Shown: in pieces, positions 53,399 to 63,474 of the stretch
How the letters are laid out: each line of letters starts with the position of its first letter
How positions within the stretch are numbered: position 1 is the stretch's first letter
Source: Flavobacterium silvisoli
GTDB taxonomy: Bacteria > Bacteroidota > Bacteroidia > Flavobacteriales > Flavobacteriaceae
Assembly: GCF_004329815.1 (NCBI RefSeq)
Contig: NZ_SJPE01000003.1
Location: forward strand, 124,001-188,000
Direction of reading: 5' to 3'
DNA length: 64,000 bases
The notes under the pieces: generated by a model
What the model was told of the DNA's origin: nothing
Seen by the model: the letters and a program-made list of their open reading frames with translations, nothing else
Databases searched by the model: none
Program-made: the position numbers and the translations under genes

Positions 53399-53450
53399 TC
53401 GATTATATAAATCTGTTTATCGACAATTAAGTTTAAATACTTTAGATTTG
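53399..53450 (+). promoter_or_regulatory. Direct-repeat operator and -7 box of the second giant T9SS gene
   Basis: TCGATTAT (53399-53406) and TCGACAAT (53420-53427) are 21 bp apart, followed by the -7 element TAGATTTG (53443-53450). The arrangement copies that upstream of the first giant gene. In addition, a 21-bp stretch of the leader (53481-53501, ending AATAATAAATCA) is identical to 49642-49662. The two upstream regions are therefore duplicates that kept the repeat spacing. Confidence 0.6.
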
Positions 53451-53520
53451 AAATATTAAAAATTTGAAGCCGAATTTAAACTTCATTTAAATAATAAATC
53501 ACTAATTAAAGCCCCAAGCT

Positions 53521-56500
53521 ATGAAGAATTTATTACTTAAATTACAAACCTACTATGTCTTATTCGGGATACTATTGACCGGATCAATCGGGTACAGTCA
53601 AAACAAATCACAAACCTTTTCAGGTTCCGGTACGTTTACCGTTCCTGCCGGCGTGACGCAACTCACAGTTGAAGCTTGGGGAGGAGGCGGAAAAGGAAGT
53701 ACTCTTACGACCAACATAGGCGGTGGCGGTGGCGGTGGTGGTGCCTACATGAAAGGAATCATTAACGTAACTCCTTCCACCACTTACACAGTAACAGTCG
53801 GAACAGGAAGTTCAACCACCGCCGCAGGTGGGGATTCCTGGTTTAACAACAGTACAACCATCATTGCAAAAGGAGGCTCAAGTGCTGCAGACAACTCTTC
53901 TATAGGGGCTATAGGAGGTATTGCCACGGCTGCTTGCATCCCATGTACTTCATTTGTTTCTTATAATGGAGGAAATGGCGCTAATGGTTCGGGCACTACT
54001 TATGGCGGAGGTGGAGGCTCTTCAGCAGGTAATACTCAGGCAGGAAACTCGGCTACATCAGCAACGGGAGCAACCGCTCCAACCAATGGCGGAAATGGTG
54101 CCAACGGAAGAAGTACAACCCAAGGAAACGGAACTGCAGCCACCGGACTTGGAGGCGGAGGCGGAGGTGCATTGCGCACCTCATCCAATACCAGAAATGG
54201 AGGAAATGGTGCAAACGGTCAGGTAGTCATCAGCTGGGATGAAGCCGAAATCAATATCACCGGAAACGCTGTCTCCATAGCAGACGGAGATATAACTCCA
54301 TCTACCACTGACGCGACTGATTTTGGTTCGGTAGCAGTAGCTTCAGGAACCATTACTAAAACATATACCATTCAAAATACCGGAACGGTAACCCTTACCT
54401 TGGGAACCATCACTCTTAGCGGTGCTAATGCTGCTGATTTCAGCATCACAACTTATCCGGGTACTTCAATCGCTCCCGGCGGAAGTACTACTTTTACACT
54501 TTCGTTTGACCCAAGTGCCGGTGGAACCCGAAGTGCAGTTGTTTCTATAGTAAACAGTGACAGCGACGAAAACCCATACGACTTTGCCATACAGGGAACA
54601 GGGTTGGAACAGGAAATAGACATCAGAGGCAATGGTGTTTCTATAGTAGATGGCGATACCACACCTTCTACAACAGACTGGACTGATTTTGGTTCAACCA
54701 ACCCAACAAGAACCTACATTATTTACAACACAGGAACAACCGATTTGACCATAGGAACACTATCGTTAAGCGGAACAAATCCGGGTGATTTTGCCATAAC
54801 CACAGCACCAAACAGCATTGTGGCACCGGGCACCAGCACCATGTTTACAGTAACCTTTACACCAAGTGCGGCTGGTGTACGTTCGGCCACCATATCTATC
54901 ATAAACAATGACAGTAATGAAAATCCGTATGATTTTAAAATACAAGGTACCGGAGTAGCGCCTAACATGACCGTAAAAGGAAACAATGTTGCTATTAGCG
55001 ACGGCGATACTACTCCAACCATTACCGATTGGACCGATTTCAATTCAACCAACATCTACTCTCCGATTACCAGAGTATATACCATTGAAAACAGTGGGAA
55101 TTTGGCTTTAAATTTAACAGGAACTCCAATTGTCAGCATATCGGGGAGTACTGATTTTACCATCAGTATGCAGCCGGCTTCAACTGTACAGCAGAACAAT
55201 GCGGTAAGTTTTACCGTTAGTTTTTCACCAACAGTTGTCGGCATAAAAACGGCGGATATAAGCATAGCCAATAACGACAGTGGAGCCGGGAAAAACCCAT
55301 ATACGTTTAGAGTAACCGGAACTGCTGTACAAACATTCATTGACAGCGATGGTGACGGAGTGTTTAACAACGTAGACAATGACGATGACAATGATGGTAT
55401 TCCCGATTATATTGAACAAAGCTACGCCTCTGGTTCGGTGTTGAGCGCACAAGTGCAAATCACCTTACTGAATGAAACTTTTGGTGCCGGCACCGGAAGA
55501 TCTCGAATCAACTCTTTTGTTCCAACAGCGTCTACCACTTATTGTTATGAAGACGGAACAACGGCTCAGGCTACCGATGAATGCGATACTGTTCTGGATT
55601 TGAACGACGGACAATATACCGTAAACAGCATTGCAGGAACCACAGCTGTGGCTTCGTGGGCACCAAGCTATTGGTACCAAGGGCCTGACCATACACCTTC
55701 AGACACTAACGGCCGTATGGCTTTGTTCAATGCAACGAACAATATTACTGATGAATTTTACAGAACCATCATTCAGGGGGTAATTCCGAATGCTCCTCTA
55801 ACCTATAGTTTTTATGTACTGAATTTGGACCGAACCGATGCCCCCGGAATTGCCACAAGAAACCGTCCGAATCTGACGGTAGAATTTCGCGATTTGAGCA
55901 ACAATTTAATCAGTACGCTCAACACCGGTAATATCCCTCCAACCTCAGCTGCTAATCCAACGGGGGATTGGTATCAATTCTCGTCTTCCTTTACCCCTAC
56001 GACCACCGGCTTTTCTATTGTTTTTAAAAACAACCAACCCGGCGGATTAGGAAACGACTTAGCCCTTGACGACATTAAAATCATTCAAACTATCACCGAT
56101 ACAGACCAAGACGGTATAGGCGATGTATACGATTTAGACTCCGATAACGACGGGATTGGCGGAATCATTGAAGATGGCTGGGCCGCATTAAGCAACGGTA
56201 AAGACCGCATGGACTTATCCCCTTCTGTTTGGATTGATGCTGACGGCGATGGTTGGCACGATACCGTTCAGGCATGGTATGCCGCCCATGGACCCGCTAA
56301 TTTTGATGGCGATGCCGTACCCAATTATATCGACTTAGATTCGGATAACGATTCGCTTTTTGATGTAGATGAAGCCGGAATTTACAATGGAGACGGCGAT
56401 GTGAACGGTGATGGCGAAGGCGAAGGTGCTGACCCCGATGCGGATGGAATTGTAGGCATCTTTGATACGCTTTCAGGTTATGGGAATTCGGGTAAAGCAT

Positions 56501-59208
56501 TGCCGGTGAATTCATACGGAGCTGCAAATCCGGATTATTTGAACGTCATGTCTAAACCGGGTGTTTATGACATTTCAACAACATTATATGCCAGTTTAGA
56601 TGCTAATAATGACGGAATAATTGACGGCACAACCGATGCTGACCGTGACGGAATTCTGGATGCTTTTGATACCAGTATAACCGTTTATGGTTCGCCGAGA
56701 GATTTAAACCGAAAACTCCTGCTGGACTTTGACGGAAGAAATGATTATGCCGAAAAAACAGCTGTTTTGGGAGGCCTGGCCAACGCTTCCATCATGGCTT
56801 GGATTGATTTAAACCCGGCGTTCAATGCTGAAGGTGTAGTAGTGGGCCAGGATAAATTTCACCTGAAAATCAACAGCAATAAAAAACTTGCGGCTACCGT
56901 TAACGGAACTACACTAACCTATAACACGGCCTTAAACACTGCACAATGGTACCACGTTGCTGCCGTATACGGAGGCGGTTCGTTAAAACTCTACCTCAAC
57001 GGGAATTTAGTTGCCACACAGTCTCTATCCGGAAGCATTGCGGCCGATGCCACCAAACTAACATTGGGCAGAAATCCGAACGGAACCGATAAATACTTCA
57101 AAGGAAAAATGGATGAAGTAAGAATCTTTAATGTGGCGTTGTCTGACGCACAATTGCAAAGAATGGTGTATCAGGAAATTCAAAACAACAGCTCACAGGT
57201 AAGAGGTGCCATCATCCCGAAAGACATTGGTGCACTCCCATTTGCCAACTTGCTGGGGTATTTCAGAATGGATACGTACAAAGACGATATTGTTGACGAC
57301 TTGACCACTCCGGCTATAGATATCGGAACCGGTATGAAAATGTACAACCATAAAAATATTTATGTGCAACAGGCCCCAATGCCTTTTGTAACCGAACGAG
57401 CCGGAACATTTGCCACCGCTGTCAACAGTCCGACCAAAGACATTCGCGGATTGGACATCATGGATCAGGACTGGTCAATCGTTCAGGTAAAACACGACAT
57501 CACCGAAACGGCCAACAATACCGATTTGGGTATGTTTGTTGATTCGGGCGTAACCATCAACATGAATAATGACACCAAAATTCAAAACGATTGGTACTTA
57601 CTCCTCAATGGTAAAATTGACTTAAAAGGAAAATCACAGTTGGTTCAGACGGCTGAGAGCGATTTAGAACCAACCAGTTCAGGATACATTGAACGCGACC
57701 AACAAGGACAAACCAATAAATTCAATTACAATTATTGGTCATCGCCGGTGAGCAGCATCAACAACAGCAGCATCAACAATGGTTATACTGTAGCAGGCGT
57801 AATGAAAGACGGCACCGATGTTGACAACATTCAGGATTTACTTTGGACAAGCGACTTAAACAGTATTGCCACCACCCCAATTACCTTGAGCAGCTATTGG
57901 ATTTTTAAATACCAAAACCTCAATAACAACTATTACAATTGGGAGGCGGTTGGGCCAAATGGTTCTTTGCTTCCGGGACAAGGCTATACCTTGAAAGGCA
58001 GCAACGCTTTAACCCCGACTCAAAACTATACATTCGTCGGCAAACCCAATAATGGAACCATAACCTCGACTGTTTCGGCTAATAATTTAATTCTTTGCGG
58101 AAATCCTTATGCCTCTGCTATCGATGCTAATGCTTTTATAACAGACAATAGTACTGCCACTACCGGAACCCTTTATTTTTGGGAACACTACAGCACCAAC
58201 AGTTCGCACGTAACCGTACAATACCAAGGAGGGTATGCCACACGCAGCCTCGTAGGAGGAACTCCGCCTGTAGCCCCTGCGGGCATCAGCGGTTTGGGTT
58301 CGAGCAGTAAAACTCCGGGCAGGTTCATACCGGTGGGCTCAGGCTTCTTCGTATCGGGTTCTGCTACCGGAGGAACAATCACGTTCAACAACAGTCAAAG
58401 ACTTTTTGTAAAAGAAGAAGACTCACAATCCAATACCTTATTCAGAACGGCCAATCCTACGGTCAGCAAAAAGAGCAAAACTTTTGACAACAGTGAAGAT
58501 GTATATGTAGAAGATGATTTCATGAAACTCCGATTGGGCTTTACTTCGAGCGATAATATGCACCGTCAGATTTTGATAGGTTTTATGAACGAAAAGGCCA
58601 CTTCAGGAATTGATGTAGGATATGATGCCGTGAGTCTCGAAAATTTATCCAATGATATGTACTTCATCAACGGAACAGCCAAATTGAATATTCAGGGCGA
58701 AGGCTATTTTAACCATGCCAACATTTATCCGTTGGGCGTTAAAAATGCAACTGCCGGAAACGTGACTTTTGCTATTGACGGCAAAGAGAACTTTCCGCAG
58801 AGCCAAAAAGTATTCATTTATGACAATGTGACCAAAAAATACAACAATATCAAATCGGAACCTTTCACTATTGCACTACCGGCGGGAACGATAGAAGATC
58901 GTTTTTCGTTGCGCTTTAAAAACGGAAACGGCAATGGAAACGGCAATCAAAACCGAATGGAACATGCCATAACCGTGAGCAACATCAGTGACACCAAAAC
59001 CATTACCATTACCAACGGAATGCCGGAAATTGAGGTCAAATCGGTACTGTTGTACAACATGATTGGTCAGCAGGTAGCCGCCTGGGATGTAGAACAGCAG
59101 GATCAAACCAATATTGAACTTTCTACGAGCGGACTGACGACCGGTGCTTACATTGTAAAAGCCATTACCGATGATGGTGAAATCAACAAAAAAATTCTAG
59201 TTAATTAA
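53521..59208 (+). CDS. Giant secreted multidomain protein with T9SS sorting domain
   Basis: This is an 1895-residue protein. Its signal peptide resembles that of the gene upstream. Residues about 30-235 are a glycine-rich domain (VEAWGGGGKGSTL, then poly-Gly tracts). Residues about 242-603 hold three choice-of-anchor-D-type repeats of about 120 residues, each with TxxDWTDFGS and NPYDFxIQGTG. Calcium-binding TSP3-like runs occur at about 607-637 and 861-1050 (DGDGVFNNVDNDDDNDGIPD). A LamG jelly roll (about 1058-1215) and a long module follow, then a type A T9SS sorting signal (LLYNMIGQQVAAWDVE, GAYIVKAITDDGEINKK). It is most likely a surface adhesin or fibre-like protein. No catalytic domain is seen. 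Confidence 0.88.
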   Translation: MKNLLLKLQTYYVLFGILLTGSIGYSQNKSQTFSGSGTFTVPAGVTQLTVEAWGGGGKGSTLTTNIGGGGGGGGAYMKGIINVTPSTTYTVTVGTGSSTTAAGGDSWFNNSTTIIAKGGSSAADNSSIGAIGGIATAACIPCTSFVSYNGGNGANGSGTTYGGGGGSSAGNTQAGNSATSATGATAPTNGGNGANGRSTTQGNGTAATGLGGGGGGALRTSSNTRNGGNGANGQVVISWDEAEINITGNAVSIADGDITPSTTDATDFGSVAVASGTITKTYTIQNTGTVTLTLGTITLSGANAADFSITTYPGTSIAPGGSTTFTLSFDPSAGGTRSAVVSIVNSDSDENPYDFAIQGTGLEQEIDIRGNGVSIVDGDTTPSTTDWTDFGSTNPTRTYIIYNTGTTDLTIGTLSLSGTNPGDFAITTAPNSIVAPGTSTMFTVTFTPSAAGVRSATISIINNDSNENPYDFKIQGTGVAPNMTVKGNNVAISDGDTTPTITDWTDFNSTNIYSPITRVYTIENSGNLALNLTGTPIVSISGSTDFTISMQPASTVQQNNAVSFTVSFSPTVVGIKTADISIANNDSGAGKNPYTFRVTGTAVQTFIDSDGDGVFNNVDNDDDNDGIPDYIEQSYASGSVLSAQVQITLLNETFGAGTGRSRINSFVPTASTTYCYEDGTTAQATDECDTVLDLNDGQYTVNSIAGTTAVASWAPSYWYQGPDHTPSDTNGRMALFNATNNITDEFYRTIIQGVIPNAPLTYSFYVLNLDRTDAPGIATRNRPNLTVEFRDLSNNLISTLNTGNIPPTSAANPTGDWYQFSSSFTPTTTGFSIVFKNNQPGGLGNDLALDDIKIIQTITDTDQDGIGDVYDLDSDNDGIGGIIEDGWAALSNGKDRMDLSPSVWIDADGDGWHDTVQAWYAAHGPANFDGDAVPNYIDLDSDNDSLFDVDEAGIYNGDGDVNGDGEGEGADPDADGIVGIFDTLSGYGNSGKALPVNSYGAANPDYLNVMSKPGVYDISTTLYASLDANNDGIIDGTTDADRDGILDAFDTSITVYGSPRDLNRKLLLDFDGRNDYAEKTAVLGGLANASIMAWIDLNPAFNAEGVVVGQDKFHLKINSNKKLAATVNGTTLTYNTALNTAQWYHVAAVYGGGSLKLYLNGNLVATQSLSGSIAADATKLTLGRNPNGTDKYFKGKMDEVRIFNVALSDAQLQRMVYQEIQNNSSQVRGAIIPKDIGALPFANLLGYFRMDTYKDDIVDDLTTPAIDIGTGMKMYNHKNIYVQQAPMPFVTERAGTFATAVNSPTKDIRGLDIMDQDWSIVQVKHDITETANNTDLGMFVDSGVTINMNNDTKIQNDWYLLLNGKIDLKGKSQLVQTAESDLEPTSSGYIERDQQGQTNKFNYNYWSSPVSSINNSSINNGYTVAGVMKDGTDVDNIQDLLWTSDLNSIATTPITLSSYWIFKYQNLNNNYYNWEAVGPNGSLLPGQGYTLKGSNALTPTQNYTFVGKPNNGTITSTVSANNLILCGNPYASAIDANAFITDNSTATTGTLYFWEHYSTNSSHVTVQYQGGYATRSLVGGTPPVAPAGISGLGSSSKTPGRFIPVGSGFFVSGSATGGTITFNNSQRLFVKEEDSQSNTLFRTANPTVSKKSKTFDNSEDVYVEDDFMKLRLGFTSSDNMHRQILIGFMNEKATSGIDVGYDAVSLENLSNDMYFINGTAKLNIQGEGYFNHANIYPLGVKNATAGNVTFAIDGKENFPQSQKVFIYDNVTKKYNNIKSEPFTIALPAGTIEDRFSLRFKNGNGNGNGNQNRMEHAITVSNISDTKTITITNGMPEIEVKSVLLYNMIGQQVAAWDVEQQDQTNIELSTSGLTTGAYIVKAITDDGEINKKILVN

Positions 59209-59227
59209 TATAAAAATGCCTTACCGA

Positions 59228-59258
59228 AAAACTCCCACTGGCTGGGAGTTTTTTATTT
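59228..59258. terminator. Bidirectional terminator after the T9SS gene
   Basis: Stem AACTCCCA (59230-59237) with TGGGAGTT (59243-59250), T-runs on both sides, between convergent genes. Confidence 0.85.
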
Positions 59259-59591
59259 TTTGCCCATAATGAGCTCTTTCAGCAGGGCGTTTTCGAGGGT
59301 AAGTTTATTGATTTCGGCGGCCTGTTGTGCCAGTAAAGCATCCTTATCCGAAACCAGTTGGGGGTTATACGTATACTCTCGCGGCAGGGCATTGGCAATA
59401 TCCATAAAAAAATTGTGCTTCGTGGCCTTACAAAGACGCATCAGGGTTTGGCAATGAATATACTGCCGCTTTTCGTAGGCATAAATGGCCGTGTTGGGAG
59501 TTCCCATTTGCTTGGCGACCTCGGTTCTTACCAGGCGATGCGCATCAATATACTGCTTGATTAGGTTTCCGATGTGTACTGAAGTTTCCAT
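59253..59591 (-). CDS. Small HTH DNA-binding protein with C-terminal coiled coil (paralogue)
   Basis: This 112-residue protein is homologous to the one at 8212-8565. They share HxGxxIKxxI at the start, then an xExAxxM helix, a conserved NxFxDIxxxLPxE block, and a C-terminal coiled coil (here AAEINKLTLENALLKELI). The helix-turn-helix is TEVAKQMGTPNTAIYAYEKR. It is followed by a bidirectional terminator and preceded by a 41/42-bp iteron array. The neighbouring giant T9SS genes carry 21-bp-spaced boxes upstream, so one of these small HTH proteins may be their regulator; this is inference from position and spacing. Confidence 0.75.
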   Translation of the reverse strand: METSVHIGNLIKQYIDAHRLVRTEVAKQMGTPNTAIYAYEKRQYIHCQTLMRLCKATKHNFFMDIANALPREYTYNPQLVSDKDALLAQQAAEINKLTLENALLKELIMGKK

Positions 59592-59657
59592 AACAACTGA
59601 TTCTTTGGAGTTTATCAGACTAAATTACGAAAAAAAGTACACCCATTACGTTAATAC

Positions 59658-59850
59658 AGAATAATTTCTATCGGATTATATCTTCATTACATCAACATAT
59701 AAATATTTCTGCCAGATTATACCCCTATGATGTCAGCACATAAATACTTCTGCCGGATTATACTTTTCTTATAGTCAGCACAAAAACAGTTCATCCTGAT
59801 TATATGTTTACAGGAAATTTGCATAATTTTTTCCGACAGCTTATACGAAT
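59658..59850. repeat. Array of five iterons with 41/42-bp period
   Basis: Five units are recognisable by the core GATTATA (or GCTTATA) at 59674, 59715, 59756, 59798 and 59839, a step of 41, 41, 42 and 41 bp. Units 2 and 3 (59699-59739 and 59740-59781) are the closest, sharing ATAAATA and TTCTGCC before the core and GTCAGCAC after it. The period is four turns of B-DNA. The array fills the region between the end of hisS and the HTH gene start at 59591, which reads away from it, and so must contain that gene's promoter. Confidence 0.75.
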
Positions 59851-59855
59851 CGTCG

Positions 59856-61214
59856 CTATTGCAGCTTTTGCAACAAATCGGCAAGGGACAGTTGCGCTTG
59901 TTCGCCTGAATTTAGGTCTTTCAGGGTAAACCAATCGCCGGAGATTTCTTTAACCACAAAAGGAATGTTTCGGCGTTCGGCGTGTTTGAACTGCTTATCA
60001 ATCTTCGCAGCATCCGGATAAAGTTCGGTTTTGATGTTGTGGCTTCGCAACACAGCTATGGCTTTCATGGCTTCAAATGCTTGGCCTTCGCCAAAATTCA
60101 AAAACAACACTTTAGTGGATGTAGTCACCGTTTCGGGGAAGAGGTTTAATTCTTCGAGCACCAAATAAATGCGGTCTAAGCCAAAAGAAATCCCCACACC
60201 GCTCATGTTTTTCAGCCCGAAAATTCCGGTCAAATCATCGTAGCGTCCGCCACCGCCTATAGAACCCATAGCCACACCCGCGGGAGCAGCCACTTCAAAA
60301 ATGGCTCCGGTGTAGTAATTGAGCCCGCGCGCCAGGGTCACATCTAAATCGAGATAGGCTTTTTGCAAACCTAGTTTTGTTACGTTGTCACAAATGAAAC
60401 GCAGTTCCTCTATTCCTTTCTTTCCTTCTTCGGAAGCCGAAAGCAGGCCGGAAAGTTTTTCCAGTTTTTCATTTATCGTTCCGGTGAAGTTGAATAACGG
60501 CTGTACTTTTTGCAAAGCATCTTCTGAGATGCCTTTTTCGAGCATTTCTTTCTTTACGCCGTCCTCTCCTATTTTGTCGAGCTTGTCTAAAGCCACGGTA
60601 AAATCAATCAGTTTATCCGAAGCACCAATCACCTCAGCAATGCCCGACAGTATTTTGCGGTTGTTGATTTTGATGGTTACGCCGTTCAGTCCCAATTGGG
60701 CAAAAACAGCATCATAAAGCTGCACCAATTCTACTTCCTGCCATAAAGAGGTTGAACCTACCACATCGGCATCGCATTGGTAAAACTCTCTGAATCGCCC
60801 TTTTTGCGGACGGTCAGCACGCCAAACCGGTTGGATTTGGTACCGCTTAAACGGAAACTCAATTTCTCCCTGGTGCTGCACTACATAACGGGCAAACGGC
60901 ACGGTAAGGTCATAGCGCAGGGCTTTTTCGGAAATCTTTCCGGTAAGTTTTTTGTAGTTTATAGTTTGCAGTTCCTCAGCAGGTACTTTATCTAAATAAT
61001 CACCTGAATTCAATATCTTAAAAATCAAACGGTCTCCTTCTTCGCCGTATTTCCCCATCAGAGTATCGGAGTTTTCAAACGAGGGTGTTTCTATGGGCTG
61101 GTAACCAAATCGCTCAAAATGCGAACGCATCACAGCAATGATGTAGTTGCGCTTGGAAACCTCTGCGGGTGAAAAATCTCGGGTGCCTTTGGGAATACTG
61201 GGTTTTTGTGCCAT
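59856..61214 (-). CDS. hisS: Histidyl-tRNA synthetase
   Basis: This is a 452-residue class II aminoacyl-tRNA synthetase that charges tRNA-His. It opens [21 protein letters not shown], the HisRS motif near the N-terminus. Motif 2 is [29 protein letters not shown], with the histidine-specific [12 protein letters not shown] and motif 3 [12 protein letters not shown] near the centre. A C-terminal anticodon-binding domain follows (about 355-452). The length is normal. It lies upstream of the iteron array, and no terminator is visible after it. Confidence 0.97.
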   Translation of the reverse strand: MAQKPSIPKGTRDFSPAEVSKRNYIIAVMRSHFERFGYQPIETPSFENSDTLMGKYGEEGDRLIFKILNSGDYLDKVPAEELQTINYKKLTGKISEKALRYDLTVPFARYVVQHQGEIEFPFKRYQIQPVWRADRPQKGRFREFYQCDADVVGSTSLWQEVELVQLYDAVFAQLGLNGVTIKINNRKILSGIAEVIGASDKLIDFTVALDKLDKIGEDGVKKEMLEKGISEDALQKVQPLFNFTGTINEKLEKLSGLLSASEEGKKGIEELRFICDNVTKLGLQKAYLDLDVTLARGLNYYTGAIFEVAAPAGVAMGSIGGGGRYDDLTGIFGLKNMSGVGISFGLDRIYLVLEELNLFPETVTTSTKVLFLNFGEGQAFEAMKAIAVLRSHNIKTELYPDAAKIDKQFKHAERRNIPFVVKEISGDWFTLKDLNSGEQAQLSLADLLQKLQ

Positions 61215-61356
61215 TTTATTATTACGAATTTAGGAATGAGGATTTAAGAGTTGATTCATTTTACCATAAAAATCACCCTGCAAATATCTAGTTTTTTATG
61301 GATTTAAAATAACTATTCTTGTAACAAAAACCGTAAATTCGTGTCAAATTGCCATC

Positions 61357-62601
61357 ATGATTGGATTATTCAGAGAAAACATAAAAATAGCCACCGGTTC
61401 AATCAGAACCCAATTGCTGCGCACTATACTTACGATTTTGATTATTGCATTGGGAATTTGGGCCTTGGTCGGAATTCTGACCGTCGTATCGGCCTTGCAG
61501 AATACGCTTTCGTCCAATTTTGCCTCGATGGGTTCCAATACATTCAACATCAATCAATACGAAAACACCAACCGACGACATGGCGGGGGTGAAATCGAAA
61601 AAATAAATCCTATTATTTCGTACCCCGAAGCAAAAGCCTTTAAGGCTATGTACGACTACCCGATGACGCATACTTCGTTATCATTTACGGCCACTACCAC
61701 CGCCGAAGTTAAGTATGAAAATCAAAAAACCGATCCGGAAATCACGGTAATGGGCGTAGATGATTACTTCCTGACCAACTCGGGTTTGGAGGTTACACAA
61801 GGCCGCAGCTTCAACACCTTTGACATTCAAAACAACACCTATTCCTGTATAGTGGGTTCTGATTTTGCCACCAAAGGATTGCTGAAAGACGTGAACCCCA
61901 TCGGAAAAACCATTTCCGTGAGAGGCGCTAAGTTTAAAGTCATTGGCGTTTTAAAAGAAAAAGGATCCACATTTGGCAACCGCCAGGATTTAAGAATGCT
62001 GATTCCCATTCAGGTGGCGCGTTCCATGTTTTCGAAGCCCAACATCAATTACACCATCAGCTCTATGGTAGACAAGACCGAGTTGTTGGATGAAGCCGTT
62101 GACCATGCCGTTACCACCATGCGAAAGGTGAGAAAACTGAATCCGGTAGCCGAAAACAATTTCGGAGTTTCAAGAAGCGACGATTTGATTAACAGAATTG
62201 CCGAGATTACAGGGGTCTTAAACATATCTGCCTGGATTATTGGCATCATTACCATTTTTGGTTCTTCGATTGCTTTGATGAACATCATGCTGGTATCGGT
62301 AACCGAAAGAACCCGTGAAATAGGAGTCAGAAAAGCGTTGGGTGCCAAAAGAAGCACTATTGCTTTTCAGTTTTTTGTAGAAACTTTAATCATAGGACAA
62401 TTGGGTGGTTTAGTCGGAATCATACTCGGTATCATTACCGGATACCTCATTGCTGTGGCTATTGATTTCAGTTTTGTAATTCCGTGGTTGGCCATCATGG
62501 CAGCTGTGATTACCACTTTTATCGTGGCCGTCGTTTCGGGATCATACCCTGCTATAAAAGCATCACAACTCGATCCGATTGAGGCGCTTCGTTATGAATA
62601 G
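61357..62601 (+). CDS. MacB/FtsX-type ABC transporter permease
   Basis: This is a 414-residue permease with four transmembrane helices in the FtsX layout. One N-terminal helix (about 24-44) is followed by a large periplasmic MacB-like domain (about 60-280, with a conserved GVDDYFLTNSGLEVTQGRSF). Three C-terminal helices follow (about 288-400), including the cytoplasmic loop TERTREIGVRKALGAKRSTI. It would pair with an ATPase encoded elsewhere to export peptides, lipids or lipoproteins. Its 3' end overlaps prmC by 10 bp on the opposite strand. Confidence 0.93.
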   Translation: MIGLFRENIKIATGSIRTQLLRTILTILIIALGIWALVGILTVVSALQNTLSSNFASMGSNTFNINQYENTNRRHGGGEIEKINPIISYPEAKAFKAMYDYPMTHTSLSFTATTTAEVKYENQKTDPEITVMGVDDYFLTNSGLEVTQGRSFNTFDIQNNTYSCIVGSDFATKGLLKDVNPIGKTISVRGAKFKVIGVLKEKGSTFGNRQDLRMLIPIQVARSMFSKPNINYTISSMVDKTELLDEAVDHAVTTMRKVRKLNPVAENNFGVSRSDDLINRIAEITGVLNISAWIIGIITIFGSSIALMNIMLVSVTERTREIGVRKALGAKRSTIAFQFFVETLIIGQLGGLVGIILGIITGYLIAVAIDFSFVIPWLAIMAAVITTFIVAVVSGSYPAIKASQLDPIEALRYE

Positions 62602-63464
62602 AAGGCAGAAGGCAGAAGGCAAAAAACCATCCTGTCATTCCCATAAATGTCTTTCAGCAATTTCACCTCCGAAAAGCCCAAACTTTGCAGGAATTCAACC
62701 GTTTCGTTTCCTAAATACTGATTGATTTCAAAATACAATTGCCCTCCGGGTTTCAAATTAATCCGGGCCAGTTCAGCAATTTTTCGATAGAATAGCAACG
62801 CGTCATCATCTTCAACAAACAAGGCTAGATGCGGCTCATAATCGAGTACATTAGGATTGATTTCGTTTTTTTCCAAATGACGAACATAGGGCGGATTAGA
62901 AACAATAATGTCAAACTGCTGTCCCAAATCTTGGGTATCCAAAATATTTTGCAACATGAAATTAACCTCAACCTTATTGAGCGCTGCATTTTTTTGGGCC
63001 GTTGCCAAAGCTTCTTTCGAAACGTCAATGGCAAAAACCGCTGCATTGGGCAAATTCTTTTTCAAACTAATGGGAATGCAACCACTCCCGGTACCAATGT
63101 CAAGAATTGTTAGCATATCCGGCGATACCGGATTGGAGTTATTAGTCAAAATTAATGCAACCAACTCCTCAGTTTCCGGTCGGGGAATCAACACCTGTTC
63201 ATTAACCACAAATGGCAAACCATAGAACTCTGTATTTCCTAAAATATATTGAATAGGCTTGTACTTTTTCAAATCAGCCAAAACACTTTCCCATTGCGAA
63301 AGTTGCGAGGCATCCATTTCCATTTCAGGATTGAGCGCCAAATCGATTCTCTTTTTGTGGTGAAAATGTTCCAGGGTGAGGTAAAAGAAACTCTCAATTT
63401 CCTTTTCATCATAAAGCGAGGCCAGCTCCCGAAGAAAAATGGCTTTGTACTGTTTAAAAAGCAT
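62592..63464 (-). CDS. prmC: Peptide chain release factor glutamine methyltransferase PrmC
   Basis: This 290-residue SAM-dependent enzyme methylates the GGQ glutamine of release factors. The SAM-binding motif is LDIGTGSGCIPISL (about 121-134), and the substrate motif NPPY is at about 190-193 (SNPPYVRHLEK). The N-terminal helical domain binds the release factor. The C-terminus reads through a GAAGGCA triplet repeat (62600-62620) and gains a few residues that may be strain-specific. Confidence 0.95.
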   Translation of the reverse strand: MLFKQYKAIFLRELASLYDEKEIESFFYLTLEHFHHKKRIDLALNPEMEMDASQLSQWESVLADLKKYKPIQYILGNTEFYGLPFVVNEQVLIPRPETEELVALILTNNSNPVSPDMLTILDIGTGSGCIPISLKKNLPNAAVFAIDVSKEALATAQKNAALNKVEVNFMLQNILDTQDLGQQFDIIVSNPPYVRHLEKNEINPNVLDYEPHLALFVEDDDALLFYRKIAELARINLKPGGQLYFEINQYLGNETVEFLQSLGFSEVKLLKDIYGNDRMVFCLLPSAFYS

Positions 63465-63474
63465 CTGTCAATTA

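Noticed and set aside
62599..62622. GAAGGCA triplet repeat as a phase-variation switch for prmC
   Set aside because: Only three 7-bp copies lie at the very 3' end of prmC, so slippage would alter a few terminal residues only and leave the catalytic domain intact.
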